Assembly (NCBI GenBank): GCA_900547395.1
Contig: URGP01000005.1
Location: 1-64,000, forward strand
Direction: 5' to 3'
DNA length: 64,000 bases
DNA from: an uncultured Opitutales bacterium
Lineage (GTDB): Bacteria > Verrucomicrobiota > Verrucomicrobiia > Opitutales > Intestinicryptomonadaceae
Shown: positions 8,558 to 15,943 of the stretch, piece after piece
Numbering within the stretch: position 1 is the first letter of the stretch
Layout of the letters: every line of letters begins with the position of its first letter
Translations under genes and position numbers: made by a program
The notes under the pieces: generated by a model
Told to the model about the DNA's origin: nothing
Seen by the model: the letters and a program-made list of their open reading frames with translations, nothing else
Database searches by the model: none

Positions 8558-8719
8558 TTATTTATGTTTACATTTGCAATCATGCTTGCATGAGCATTTG
8601 CCCGTGCAACATCCACAGCCGCCGCCGTTTTTTTTCACCCTTCGTATGTTGAACCAGAGCGAAAAAACAACCAGCGACACCGCAAATATAAATGCCAACA
8701 CATTTACGAACGCATCCAT
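8558..8719 (-). CDS. small FeoB-associated Cys-rich membrane protein
   Basis: A 53-residue protein with one N-terminal membrane helix (about residues 4-24), a basic linker, and a Cys/Lys/His-rich tail: GGGCGCC, CSCKH and CKCKHK. Such mini-proteins regularly sit at the end of feo operons and are annotated as FeoB-associated; their exact role is not settled, though metal handling near the FeoB pore is plausible. The ATG at 8719 comes 1 bp after the feoB stop. An in-frame ATG 8 codons upstream would overlap feoB and spoil the membrane-helix start, so it is not used. Confidence 0.82.
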   Translation of the reverse strand: MDAFVNVLAFIFAVSLVVFSLWFNIRRVKKNGGGCGCCTGKCSCKHDCKCKHK

Positions 8720-8720
8720 C

Positions 8721-10808
8721 TTAATATCCCAAAAGCGAGCCAATTTGGTAAATCACAAACGACACAACCCAAGCCGTCGCAATCCAAAACGCGATGGTAG
8801 CCCATGTCCACTTCGCGCTTTTAAACTCGGCGTTTGCGGTAGCGACTGCCGCCATGCACGGAACGCTCAAAAGGTTGAACGCCATAAACGCAACTGCGGC
8901 GGCGGGAGAGAATGTCGCGACAATAGTCGCGGCGAGAGCGGAGCTTGCTGCATCGTCTTCCAGCGCGTCGCCTTCGACGTTCGGGTTATACAAGACACCC
9001 ATTGTGGAAACAACCATTTCCTTTGCAATCAATCCGGTGAGGATTGCAACAACCGCTTTCCAGCCTATGTCTCCGCTCGCAAATCCAAGCGGGATGAACA
9101 AGGGCTGCAAAAACGAACCCAAAACGCCCAATATGCTTTCGTTTGAATTGGTTTCAACCATGCTAAACCCGAAAGAGAAAGACGACAAGAACCAAATCAC
9201 GACAGTGGCAGCGGCAATAATTGTGGCAGCCCTCGCAATATAGATTTTCAGCTTTTCCCATACATTCAAAGCGATGTTCTTTATGAGCGGAAGGTGGTAC
9301 GGCGGAAGCTCCATGATAAATACGGAAGCGTCCCCCTTAAACACCGTCTTTTTAAGAATGATTGCGGCTATAATGGCGGTAATGATGCCAATCATGTATA
9401 TTGAAAATATCGCGATGTCGGCATTTGAAGGGAATATCGCCATTGCAAACATGCTCCAAATCGGCAGTTTGGCCCCGCAGGAAAAGAAGGGAGCAAGCAT
9501 TATCATAAGCTTGCGCTCCTTGTCGTTTTCAAGAGTGCGCGAACCCATTATTGCGGGAACAAGACAGCCGAAGCACATCAAAAGAGGCAAAAACGCCTTG
9601 CCCGAAAGCCCGAATCTGCGCAAGAACCTGTCCATCAAGAAAGCCGCCCTCGCCATGTAGCCCGTGTCTTCCAAAATATAAAGGAACATGAAAAGCATCA
9701 TAATCTGCGGCATAAAACTCAAGACGGCTCCGACACCCGCAAGAAGACCGTCGCACATCATGCCCTTTACCCATTCGGCAGCCTTGACAGCGTCAAGCCC
9801 CGAAGAAACAATCCCCGTAAGCCATTCCGTGAAGACTTCGGTAAGCCCAAGCAGATAAACCCCGGGGCTCATCAAAGGCTCTTCCAAAATTCCCAAAGAC
9901 GCGAGGAAGAACAAGTCTTCGCTAAACGTAAGGTGGAAGACAAAAAACATCAGTGCAAAGAAAATCGGAAGCCCCAATACTTTTCCCGTCAAAACCCTGT
10001 CTATTTTGTCGGAAATGGTCAACGCTTCCGAAGCCGACTTGCGCTTTATGCATGGGGATATTTTTTTTGAAATATACGAATATCTCCAATTTGCGACAGC
10101 CGCTTCAAAATCGGAATCAAATTCGGACGGAAGGGATATTTCATTTTTTATTTTTTCAATGCCCAAAAGCGCGTCTTGCGAAAGCCCCGAATTTTTGGCG
10201 TCCCCTTCCAAGGCTTTGACGGCTCTGAATTTGGCGTGCCTTGCATCTTTTGCAAAGCCGCATATCTTTTCAAAACAGCATGAGATTTCAGATTCCTCCA
10301 AAACCGATTTCCCCAAGCGGGGCTTTTTAGCCTCTTTTGCGGCCGTATCCATGAGCTTTTCAATCCCGCTCTTTTTCAGGGCGCAAATTTCAACCACGCT
10401 TACGCCAAGCTCTTCTTCAAGGCGGCGGGCGTCTATTTTTATCCCGTCCCTGCGCGCAACGTCAGTCATGTTGAGAGCGACTACAATCGGGCAATCGCTT
10501 TCCAAAAGCTGCGTTGTCAAATATATGTTGCGCTCCAAGTTCGTGGCATCGACAATGTTTATGATGAGGTCGGGATTTTCGTTTAAGATGTAATTGCTTG
10601 CGATTACTTCTTCGGGAGAATACGGCGAAAGCGAATAAATGCCGGGAAGGTCGATTATTTCCGCTCTGAAACCGCTTTTTTTATAGACGCCCTCCTTTTT
10701 ATCCACCGTGACGCCCGGCCAGTTGCCGACATGCGTGGATGCGCCTGTCAGCGCGTTAAACAAAGTGGTCTTGCCACAGTTGGGATTTCCTGCGATTGCA
10801 AATTTCAT
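8721..10808 (-). CDS. feoB: ferrous iron transport protein B
   Basis: FeoB is the inner-membrane ferrous iron transporter with a cytosolic G domain. The 695-residue protein starts with the P-loop GNPNCGKT (7-14), followed by LTGASTHVGNWPGVTVD (switch I), DLPGIYSLSPYSPEE (G3) and LNMTD (G4). A helical guanine-dissociation-inhibitor-like spacer follows, then multiple membrane segments from about residue 285 to the end, including the Gate-type motifs LPLLMCFGCLVPAIM and FFSCGAKLPIWSMF. The length is at the short end for FeoB. Its ATG overlaps the feoA stop (ATGA), and the Cys-rich mini-protein follows. Confidence 0.96.
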   Translation of the reverse strand: MKFAIAGNPNCGKTTLFNALTGASTHVGNWPGVTVDKKEGVYKKSGFRAEIIDLPGIYSLSPYSPEEVIASNYILNENPDLIINIVDATNLERNIYLTTQLLESDCPIVVALNMTDVARRDGIKIDARRLEEELGVSVVEICALKKSGIEKLMDTAAKEAKKPRLGKSVLEESEISCCFEKICGFAKDARHAKFRAVKALEGDAKNSGLSQDALLGIEKIKNEISLPSEFDSDFEAAVANWRYSYISKKISPCIKRKSASEALTISDKIDRVLTGKVLGLPIFFALMFFVFHLTFSEDLFFLASLGILEEPLMSPGVYLLGLTEVFTEWLTGIVSSGLDAVKAAEWVKGMMCDGLLAGVGAVLSFMPQIMMLFMFLYILEDTGYMARAAFLMDRFLRRFGLSGKAFLPLLMCFGCLVPAIMGSRTLENDKERKLMIMLAPFFSCGAKLPIWSMFAMAIFPSNADIAIFSIYMIGIITAIIAAIILKKTVFKGDASVFIMELPPYHLPLIKNIALNVWEKLKIYIARAATIIAAATVVIWFLSSFSFGFSMVETNSNESILGVLGSFLQPLFIPLGFASGDIGWKAVVAILTGLIAKEMVVSTMGVLYNPNVEGDALEDDAASSALAATIVATFSPAAAVAFMAFNLLSVPCMAAVATANAEFKSAKWTWATIAFWIATAWVVSFVIYQIGSLLGY

Positions 10809-11038
10809 TTTTCAACCCTCATTTTAATTAAAGACGCTTCCGCCTTGCGCAGCGACAATTCATATCCGCGCAGCGAAACTTCTATGGGATCGCCCAATGG
10901 AGCGGACTTGCGCATCAGAATTTCGGTGTCGGGCGTTATGCCCATATCGAAAATTCTGCGGCGCAAACGGCCTTCTCCCAAAATTTTAACAACCCTACCC
11001 GATTCGTTCGGGCTAAATTCAGATAATAATTTTTCCAT
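10805..11038 (-). CDS. feoA: FeoA family protein (FeoB-proximal copy)
   Basis: FeoA is a small SH3-like cytosolic partner thought to modulate FeoB. The 77-residue protein has the family core: GRVVKILGEGRLRRRIFDMG, TPDTEILMRKSAPLGDPIEV and LRGYELSLRKAEASLI. Its stop overlaps the feoB start by 4 bp. A second FeoA-type gene ends 1 bp upstream, so two separate FeoA domains precede FeoB. This copy, with the intact APLGDP loop, is the more canonical of the two. Confidence 0.92.
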   Translation of the reverse strand: MEKLLSEFSPNESGRVVKILGEGRLRRRIFDMGITPDTEILMRKSAPLGDPIEVSLRGYELSLRKAEASLIKMRVEK

Positions 11039-11039
11039 A

Positions 11040-11252
11040 TCACTTAACCAAAATTTTCTGAGCCACCGACTTGTTCAAAGCAACCCTCGAACTGCCGAGA
11101 GCCACAAGCATGACGCCGCCCCTGTCTATCAGGGGAGTAAGCTTTCTGCCAATCACAAAGCCGAGATTTTCAAGCCTCCGCTTTTCGGAAGCCTCCATTC
11201 TCATTGCCATAATTTCCACGGTTATTCCGCTGTCGCAAAATGTAAGCGGCAT
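11040..11252 (-). CDS. second FeoA-domain protein
   Basis: A 70-residue FeoA-like protein. The SH3-like core is visible in MRMEASEKRRLENLGFVIGR, LTPLIDRGGVMLVALGSSRVAL and the C-terminal NKSVAQKILVK. The open frame extends 25 codons further upstream, but the ATG at 11252 has a good AAGGA Shine-Dalgarno, while the longer form would run into the porin terminator, so the short form is used. Being tandem with feoA suggests the pair acts together on FeoB, possibly as a heterodimer; that is inference. Confidence 0.82.
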   Translation of the reverse strand: MPLTFCDSGITVEIMAMRMEASEKRRLENLGFVIGRKLTPLIDRGGVMLVALGSSRVALNKSVAQKILVK

Positions 11253-11268
11253 AAATAATAATCCTTTC

Positions 11269-11314
11269 AAAAAATTTAGGTGTCCGCAACGCCAAGTCTG
11301 CCATTGCGGACACC
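11269..11314 (-). terminator. terminator between porin gene and feo genes
   Basis: An 11-bp perfect stem (11279-11289 with 11304-11314) and a 14-nt loop are followed on the minus strand by TAAATTTTTTG. It lies between the porin stop (11331) and the second feoA start (11252). The feo genes are thus either transcribed by partial read-through from the porin promoter or have a promoter inside the remaining 20-30 bp, where none is evident. Confidence 0.8.
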
Positions 11315-11330
11315 TTTCTAACAACACTAA

Positions 11331-12608
11331 TCAAAAATTGAGTTCGGCACGCGCGCCAAATACCAGCGATGTCTGGCGGTCTCCGCTGCGGCTTTCGGGA
11401 TAGAAATACATCTGCAAGTCGGGCTGAACCGAGAAAGACTTTGTGACCTGGCACTTGTATGTAAGCTCAACACAAGTTTCGTATTTGCCGAGGCGTTCGC
11501 CTTCCGCTTCCGCATAGTTGCGGGCGTTTTTGGTTGTGTTTACGGCGGATACGCCGAGAGCCAAAATATCGTCGGGGCGGCTCTTAAACGGGGCGAACCA
11601 GTTTAATCCCGCGTCGATGTACTTCGAGTAAGTCGCGATTTCCGAAGACGGAGAGTAAGCCAAGCGGCAGAATGCGCCCAAAACAGGGTTGCCTTCGTCG
11701 TCGCAGAGCAAGTCCTGCTGGATTGCCAAATAGAAAGAGTAGAAATTTGTGGCAGTGCCGCCGTTTCTCAAATCCTCAAATTCGCCCGTGTGCAAATTGC
11801 CGCCGAAAACGACCGTTCCGCCCAAGCCCGCAATCGAGTAGTTGTAAGAGAGAGCGTACCAGAACGCGACATCGTGCAATTTGTAGTCAAAACCGTGGTT
11901 GGAAGCAACGTCGTCGCCCGCGTCGCCGTTGTAAAGACCAAGCTTTATCGAAAAGTCTTCATAGGCATATTCGGCTGTCGCGCCAAAAGTGGCGAGGCTG
12001 TACTGCGAAAAAGCCATTCTGCCGTTTGCCAAGCCCAAGTCCGCGTTTACGGGAATTGCGCCGAAACTTGAATTTAAGAATACGTCGGCATAATCCAAAC
12101 CCATAAAGTCTTCGTCGGCGGCAAGCTGCCCGATGCGGAACGCGAAATTGCCGACGCCGGTTTCAAATTCGTTAGCGTAATAAACTTCAAACACCCTTGT
12201 CATCTTGCTTGAAAAGATGTTTGACGCCGCGCTCATTCCCGAAAGATAGTTTTCAAAATTGCCCGACTGCGCGTAATAGTAGGCGGTAAGCCCTATTCTG
12301 CCGGCGTTTTTAACGCCTGAAAGCTTTTCGATGTCCTGCTCAAACCCGAAAGTTATGAGGCTGTCGAAAGTCGTGCCGTGCTTTAAGCCGCCCGAAAGAT
12401 TGCTCCATGTTTCGCCCGTCCAATTCAAAACGGGGGTAAAGCCCGAATCGGGAAGAAGTCTGTTCGTGGCTTCTTCCAAAACCAGGCTTTCGCGTTCCCA
12501 CCAGCCCTGAGGCTTTTCATTCTCCGCGTTTGCATCAGCAGCGAAAGCGGAAAAAGTTATGGTCGATGCGGCTGAAACCGCCGCGATGTATTTCATTTTA
12601 TTTTTCAT
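11331..12608 (-). CDS. OprB-like outer-membrane porin
   Basis: A 425-residue exported beta-barrel protein: signal peptide with hydrophobic core and an SAFA-A cleavage site near residue 23, alternating beta-strand pattern throughout, and a C-terminal strand ending in Phe (ARAELNF), as required for BAM insertion. Overall pattern (GWWERESLVLEEATNRLL, SGFTPVLNWTGETWSNLSGG, YAPF-type late strands) suits the OprB/carbohydrate porin group. Its placement between a DtxR/MntR-type repressor and feo genes, and an operator-like palindrome 7 bp before its ATG, argue that it serves metal acquisition rather than, or besides, sugars. A second ATG four codons in (12596) is an alternative start. Confidence 0.8.
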   Translation of the reverse strand: MKNKMKYIAAVSAASTITFSAFAADANAENEKPQGWWERESLVLEEATNRLLPDSGFTPVLNWTGETWSNLSGGLKHGTTFDSLITFGFEQDIEKLSGVKNAGRIGLTAYYYAQSGNFENYLSGMSAASNIFSSKMTRVFEVYYANEFETGVGNFAFRIGQLAADEDFMGLDYADVFLNSSFGAIPVNADLGLANGRMAFSQYSLATFGATAEYAYEDFSIKLGLYNGDAGDDVASNHGFDYKLHDVAFWYALSYNYSIAGLGGTVVFGGNLHTGEFEDLRNGGTATNFYSFYLAIQQDLLCDDEGNPVLGAFCRLAYSPSSEIATYSKYIDAGLNWFAPFKSRPDDILALGVSAVNTTKNARNYAEAEGERLGKYETCVELTYKCQVTKSFSVQPDLQMYFYPESRSGDRQTSLVFGARAELNF

Positions 12609-12614
12609 TTTAAT

Positions 12615-12630
12615 GTTAGGCTTGTCTAAT
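12615..12630. promoter_or_regulatory. probable DtxR/MntR-type operator before the porin gene
   Basis: The sequence GTTAGGCTTGTCTAAT has TTAG and CTAA arms six bases apart and matches the palindrome in the repressor promoter in 5 of 6 bases in one arm and 5 of 6 in the other. It ends 7 bp upstream of the porin ATG, so bound repressor would block the start region. Confidence 0.6.
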
Positions 12631-12649
12631 TTTCAGTCTAAAAAAATTT

Positions 12650-13057
12650 TTAAGAATTTTCCAAATTCGGAAGCGGCAGGGAATTTATGTAGGCAACAAA
12701 CCTGCGCTTCAAATCGGGAGTAAACGCATGCTCCATTTTGCAGGCGGTAAGCTCCGCGGCTTCGCGCGCCACGCCGAGATGCAAAGACAAAAACTTCGAT
12801 ATCGCGCTATGGGCTTCAAAAACCGACGCCGCAATCTTTCTGCCCTTGGGGGTCAAGGCTATCGGGGCGTAGTCTTCAAAACACACATAGCCCTCGCTTC
12901 TCAAAACCCTCATAGACTGCGCAACGCTCGCCTTGCGGATGTTCAATTTTTTTGCGATGTCGGAAATTCTGGCATTGCCCGTTTTTTCCGACAGAACAAA
13001 AACCGCTTCGAGATAATCCTCTTTGGACTCCGACAATTTGCAAGTTTCAACCTTCAT
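12650..13057 (-). CDS. DtxR/MntR-family metal-dependent transcriptional repressor
   Basis: The 135-residue protein has the family N-terminal winged helix (SESKEDYLEAVFVL, ISDIAKKLNIRKASVAQSM, LRSEGYVCFEDYAPIALTPKG) and a helical dimerisation and metal-binding domain with HSAISKFLSLHLGV and ACKMEHAFTPD. It lacks the C-terminal SH3-like domain of DtxR proper, so it resembles the short MntR-type proteins, which sense Mn(II) or Fe(II). A perfect 6-bp-arm palindrome lies inside its own promoter, implying autoregulation, and a variant copy precedes the porin. The genomic context (feoAAB) favours iron as signal. Confidence 0.9.
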   Translation of the reverse strand: MKVETCKLSESKEDYLEAVFVLSEKTGNARISDIAKKLNIRKASVAQSMRVLRSEGYVCFEDYAPIALTPKGRKIAASVFEAHSAISKFLSLHLGVAREAAELTACKMEHAFTPDLKRRFVAYINSLPLPNLENS

Positions 13058-13075
13058 AAATTAAAAACGAAAAAC

Positions 13076-13104
13076 AAAATGTTAGAGGCGTCTAACTTTG
13101 TCAA
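13076..13104 (-). promoter_or_regulatory. promoter of the DtxR-like gene
   Basis: On the minus strand a consensus -35 TTGACA (13104-13099) is followed after exactly 17 bp by CATTTT (13081-13076), a weak -10. The spacer contains the palindromic operator, the classical arrangement for repression by RNA polymerase exclusion. Confidence 0.6.
13081..13096. promoter_or_regulatory. probable autoregulatory operator of the DtxR-like repressor
   Basis: GTTAGAGGCGTCTAAC is an inverted repeat with perfect 6-bp arms (GTTAGA/TCTAAC) and a 4-bp spacer. It lies between the -35 and -10 boxes of the repressor gene. The same TTAGR-N4-TCTAA pattern recurs before the porin gene at 12615-12630. Confidence 0.7.
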
Positions 13105-13112
13105 CAAAAAAA

Positions 13113-13173
13113 ATAAAAAAAAATCCGCACTGCAAATACGCGCCATAAAAGCGCGCAGAACATGCGGATTTTT
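13113..13173 (-). terminator. terminator downstream of trxB
   Basis: An outer 9-bp stem (13121-13129 with 13163-13171) encloses an inner GC-rich hairpin (13139-13143 with 13151-13155). On the minus strand the structure runs into a TTTTTTTTATTTTTTTT tract. It separates trxB from the repressor promoter. Confidence 0.75.
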
Positions 13174-13196
13174 CAGCGTTAAAATACGAAAATGCG

Positions 13197-14111
13197 CTAT
13201 CGCGAAACTTCAATGCCCGCCATTGCGCCCATCGCAGAAGCGGTGATTGCCTGCCTGAAATGCTTGTCGGAGCAATCCCCCGCGACAAACACATTTTCAA
13301 CGTTCGTGCGGACAAGCGAATTTTGCGCGGGAATGATATAGCCTTCCTCGTCCATGTCTATTTTGCCTTTGAAAACGTCCGTATTCGGCTTGTGCCCTAT
13401 TGCGACAAAAACGCCTTGGCAGTCTATTTTGGAAACGGAATTATCTTTTACGTTTTCAACCAAAATCCCCGCGCACTTGCCGTCATCGCCGACTAAAACT
13501 TCCTTTACAACGCTATCCCAAACAGGCGCGATTTTTTCGTTTTTTAGAAGGCGGTCTGCCATTATTTTGGACGCCCTCAACTCTCCCCTGCGGTGTATCA
13601 GCTTCACGGAATTTGCAAAACGCGTCAGAAAAACCGCCTCTTCACATGCAGAGTCTCCGCCGCCGACAACAACCACGTCCTTGCCGCGGTAAAACGCGCC
13701 GTCGCAAGTTGCGCAAGTCGAAACGCCCTTGCCGCCGAAAAGCTCTTTTTCGTTTTTCGCCCCCGTAAGTCGCGCGGACGCCCCCGTTGCTATTATGACT
13801 TTTTTAGCCTCGAAGACTTGGTTTCCGGAGCAAAAAATCTTTTTTGTTTCTGATGAGAAATCGACGCTTTCAACAACCGCGTTCAAAATCTTTGCCCCGA
13901 ATTTTTCAGCCTGGGTGCGCATGTTCCAAACAAGCCCGAAGCCGTCTATGCCGTCGGGAAAACCCGGGAAATTTTCCACTTCGCTCGTGGTGGTTATCTG
14001 CCCGCCGGGCTGCAAGCCTTCGATTACAAGGGGGCTCAGCCCGCCGCGCGCAGTGTAAATTGCCGCGCTCATTCCCGCGCAGCCGCTTCCGATGATAATT
14101 ACGTTTTCCAT
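13197..14111 (-). CDS. trxB: thioredoxin reductase
   Basis: TrxB transfers electrons from NADPH through FAD and a redox-active disulfide to thioredoxin. The protein shows the FAD loop IIIGSGCAGMSAAIYTARGG, the active-site CATC in STCATCDGAF near residue 133, the NADPH loop VVVGGGDSACEEAVFLT, and the second FAD motif VFVAGDCSDKHFRQAITA. From the ATG at 14111 (Shine-Dalgarno AAGGA at good spacing) it has 304 residues, the usual size. An upstream in-frame ATG adds 14 non-conserved residues and is rejected. No thioredoxin gene is adjacent. Confidence 0.94.
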   Translation of the reverse strand: MENVIIIGSGCAGMSAAIYTARGGLSPLVIEGLQPGGQITTTSEVENFPGFPDGIDGFGLVWNMRTQAEKFGAKILNAVVESVDFSSETKKIFCSGNQVFEAKKVIIATGASARLTGAKNEKELFGGKGVSTCATCDGAFYRGKDVVVVGGGDSACEEAVFLTRFANSVKLIHRRGELRASKIMADRLLKNEKIAPVWDSVVKEVLVGDDGKCAGILVENVKDNSVSKIDCQGVFVAIGHKPNTDVFKGKIDMDEEGYIIPAQNSLVRTNVENVFVAGDCSDKHFRQAITASAMGAMAGIEVSR

Positions 14112-14234
14112 AAAAATTCCTTTTTTAATTTCCAAAATAAAACCATTTGCCAATTAAAATTGCAAGTTCCTAAAAATTTTTATCGCAACAAAAAGATAAT
14201 CTGCAAATATTTATTTTTTAACAAAGTAAATTTT

Positions 14235-15029
14235 ATGGAATTTATCGACACCCACGCGCATCTTGACGCCTTCCAAACAGCAGGAGAATTGGAAAGCGCG
14301 ATAAAACGCGCAAAAGACGCAAACGTAACCCGCATCATAACATGCTCGGCGAGAAAATGCGACTGGCAGAATTTTTCAAAAATCGCAAGAGAGCACAAGG
14401 GCTGTGTTTTCTGGCAGATGGGCATACACCCCACGGAAATCGAAGACGGCGACGAAGAGTTTTTGGAAAGCGCAAAAGACTTTCTAAAAAGCGATATGCC
14501 GCCCGTATCGATTGGGGAAATCGGGCTTGATTTTTACAAGTTTGAAGGTTCGCGGGAAGAGTTTGAAAAAATGAAGTCGCGCCAGGAAAGGCTTTTTAAG
14601 GCGCAGCTTGAAATCGCAAAAAACGCGGGGCTTCCCGTATGCGTCCACGCAAGAAGCGCGGTAGAAGAGGCGATTAAAATCATAGACGAAAGCGGATTTG
14701 ACTGGGGAAAGGTTGTTTTCCACTGTTTCAGCGGCACGGCAAGCCAGCTTGAAATGCTTAATTCGCGCGGCGGCAGAGCCTCTTTCACGGGAATAATAAC
14801 CTATAAAAACGCGGAGCAAATGCGCGAATCAATGCTTGCGCAGGGGCTTTCAAAAATTATGTTTGAAACAGACTGCCCGTATCTTGCGCCCGTTCCGATG
14901 CGCGGAAAGCCAAACGAGCCAAGCTACATTCCGTTCATCGCCCGAAAGTCCGCGGAGCTTTTCGGAATTTCGGTTGAAGAAATCGCAGAAATTTCGACTA
15001 AAAACGCACGCGAATTTTTCGGCATTTAA
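14235..15029 (+). CDS. tatD: TatD-family metal-dependent hydrolase (DNase)
   Basis: TatD proteins are TIM-barrel metallohydrolases with 3'-5' exonuclease activity on DNA or RNA. The metal ligands are visible: IDTHAHLDAF at the N-terminus, Glu in SIGEIGLDF, VCVHARSA, VFHCFSGT and the late Asp in FETDCPYLAPVPMRGKPNEP. The 264-residue length fits. The frame is open 25 codons upstream, but the catalytic strand starts at the ATG at 14235. It begins the plus-strand run tatD-prmA-rlhA, which interrupts the otherwise minus-strand left arm. Confidence 0.92.
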   Translation: MEFIDTHAHLDAFQTAGELESAIKRAKDANVTRIITCSARKCDWQNFSKIAREHKGCVFWQMGIHPTEIEDGDEEFLESAKDFLKSDMPPVSIGEIGLDFYKFEGSREEFEKMKSRQERLFKAQLEIAKNAGLPVCVHARSAVEEAIKIIDESGFDWGKVVFHCFSGTASQLEMLNSRGGRASFTGIITYKNAEQMRESMLAQGLSKIMFETDCPYLAPVPMRGKPNEPSYIPFIARKSAELFGISVEEIAEISTKNAREFFGI

Positions 15030-15067
15030 CCCTTTACGACAATCCTAATTTAAACTTCAATCTAAGC

Positions 15068-15943
15068 ATGGTTAAAATTTCCGTAAATATCGACTACAAT
15101 ATGCCCGACCGTCTCGAAGACTTCCTCTGCGAGCTGGAAACTTCCTCATGGTCCATCGAAAAAGCAAACGACGCAACCCCTCCGAAGCTCGTCGGGTACT
15201 TCGACAATTTGGAAGAAGCCGCCCCCGCCTACAAGCAAATCAGAAAAGAGTTTAAAACCCTTCCCGAAAATTTTGATGTTGAAGAAATTTTCGACTGCGA
15301 CTGGCAAAACGAGTACAAAAAATATCTGACCTCATGGCGGCATGAAAATCTCCACTGGGTGCCCGTCTGGGAAAAGGAAAAATACATTTTGCCCGAAGGC
15401 GGCAAGGCATTTTATTTCGACGCAGGGCTCGCTTTCGGCACGGGAGACCACCCCACAACCCGCCTCTGCGCAATCAGAATGCTTGATTTCCTGAAAAAAA
15501 CCGAAAAACCCGAAAGCGTGTTTCTAATCGACGCGGGATGCGGCTCTGGCATACTCGCCCTTAGCGCGAAGCTCTTGGGAGTCGGCAAGGTTTACGGCTT
15601 TGACAAAGACCCCGAAGCGGTGCGCTTAAGCGAAGAAAACGCAAAGATAAACAATGTGCCAAACGGCGGCGTTGAATTTTCGGAAGCCGGAATAGACGAC
15701 GGGCTAAAAGGCAAAACCTGCGACATTCTGCTTGCAAACATACAAGCCGACATCTTGCAAATATACGCAAAAGAGTTAATCGGCGCGGTAAAAAGCGGCG
15801 GAATTTTGGTTTTAAGCGGGATACTGGCATTTGAAAACGACGAGGTTAAGCGCAAGTTTTTGGAAACGGGCGGCGCGAAAATAAAATCGTCCGATACCGC
15901 GATAATGGGCGAATGGTCCGACATTATGTTTGAAATCGCCTGA
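15068..15943 (+). CDS. prmA: ribosomal protein L11 methyltransferase
   Basis: PrmA trimethylates L11 using S-adenosylmethionine. An N-terminal substrate-recognition domain (residues 1-95) precedes a class I methyltransferase domain with AFGTGDHPTTRLC, DAGCGSGILALSAKLLG (SAM loop) and LANIQADIL, corresponding to the NPP-like motif. The length of 291 fits. The ATG starts 38 bp after tatD; its TGA overlaps by 1 bp the ATG of the following peptidase U32-like gene, indicating translational coupling of two ribosome-modification genes. Confidence 0.92.
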   Translation: MVKISVNIDYNMPDRLEDFLCELETSSWSIEKANDATPPKLVGYFDNLEEAAPAYKQIRKEFKTLPENFDVEEIFDCDWQNEYKKYLTSWRHENLHWVPVWEKEKYILPEGGKAFYFDAGLAFGTGDHPTTRLCAIRMLDFLKKTEKPESVFLIDAGCGSGILALSAKLLGVGKVYGFDKDPEAVRLSEENAKINNVPNGGVEFSEAGIDDGLKGKTCDILLANIQADILQIYAKELIGAVKSGGILVLSGILAFENDEVKRKFLETGGAKIKSSDTAIMGEWSDIMFEIA

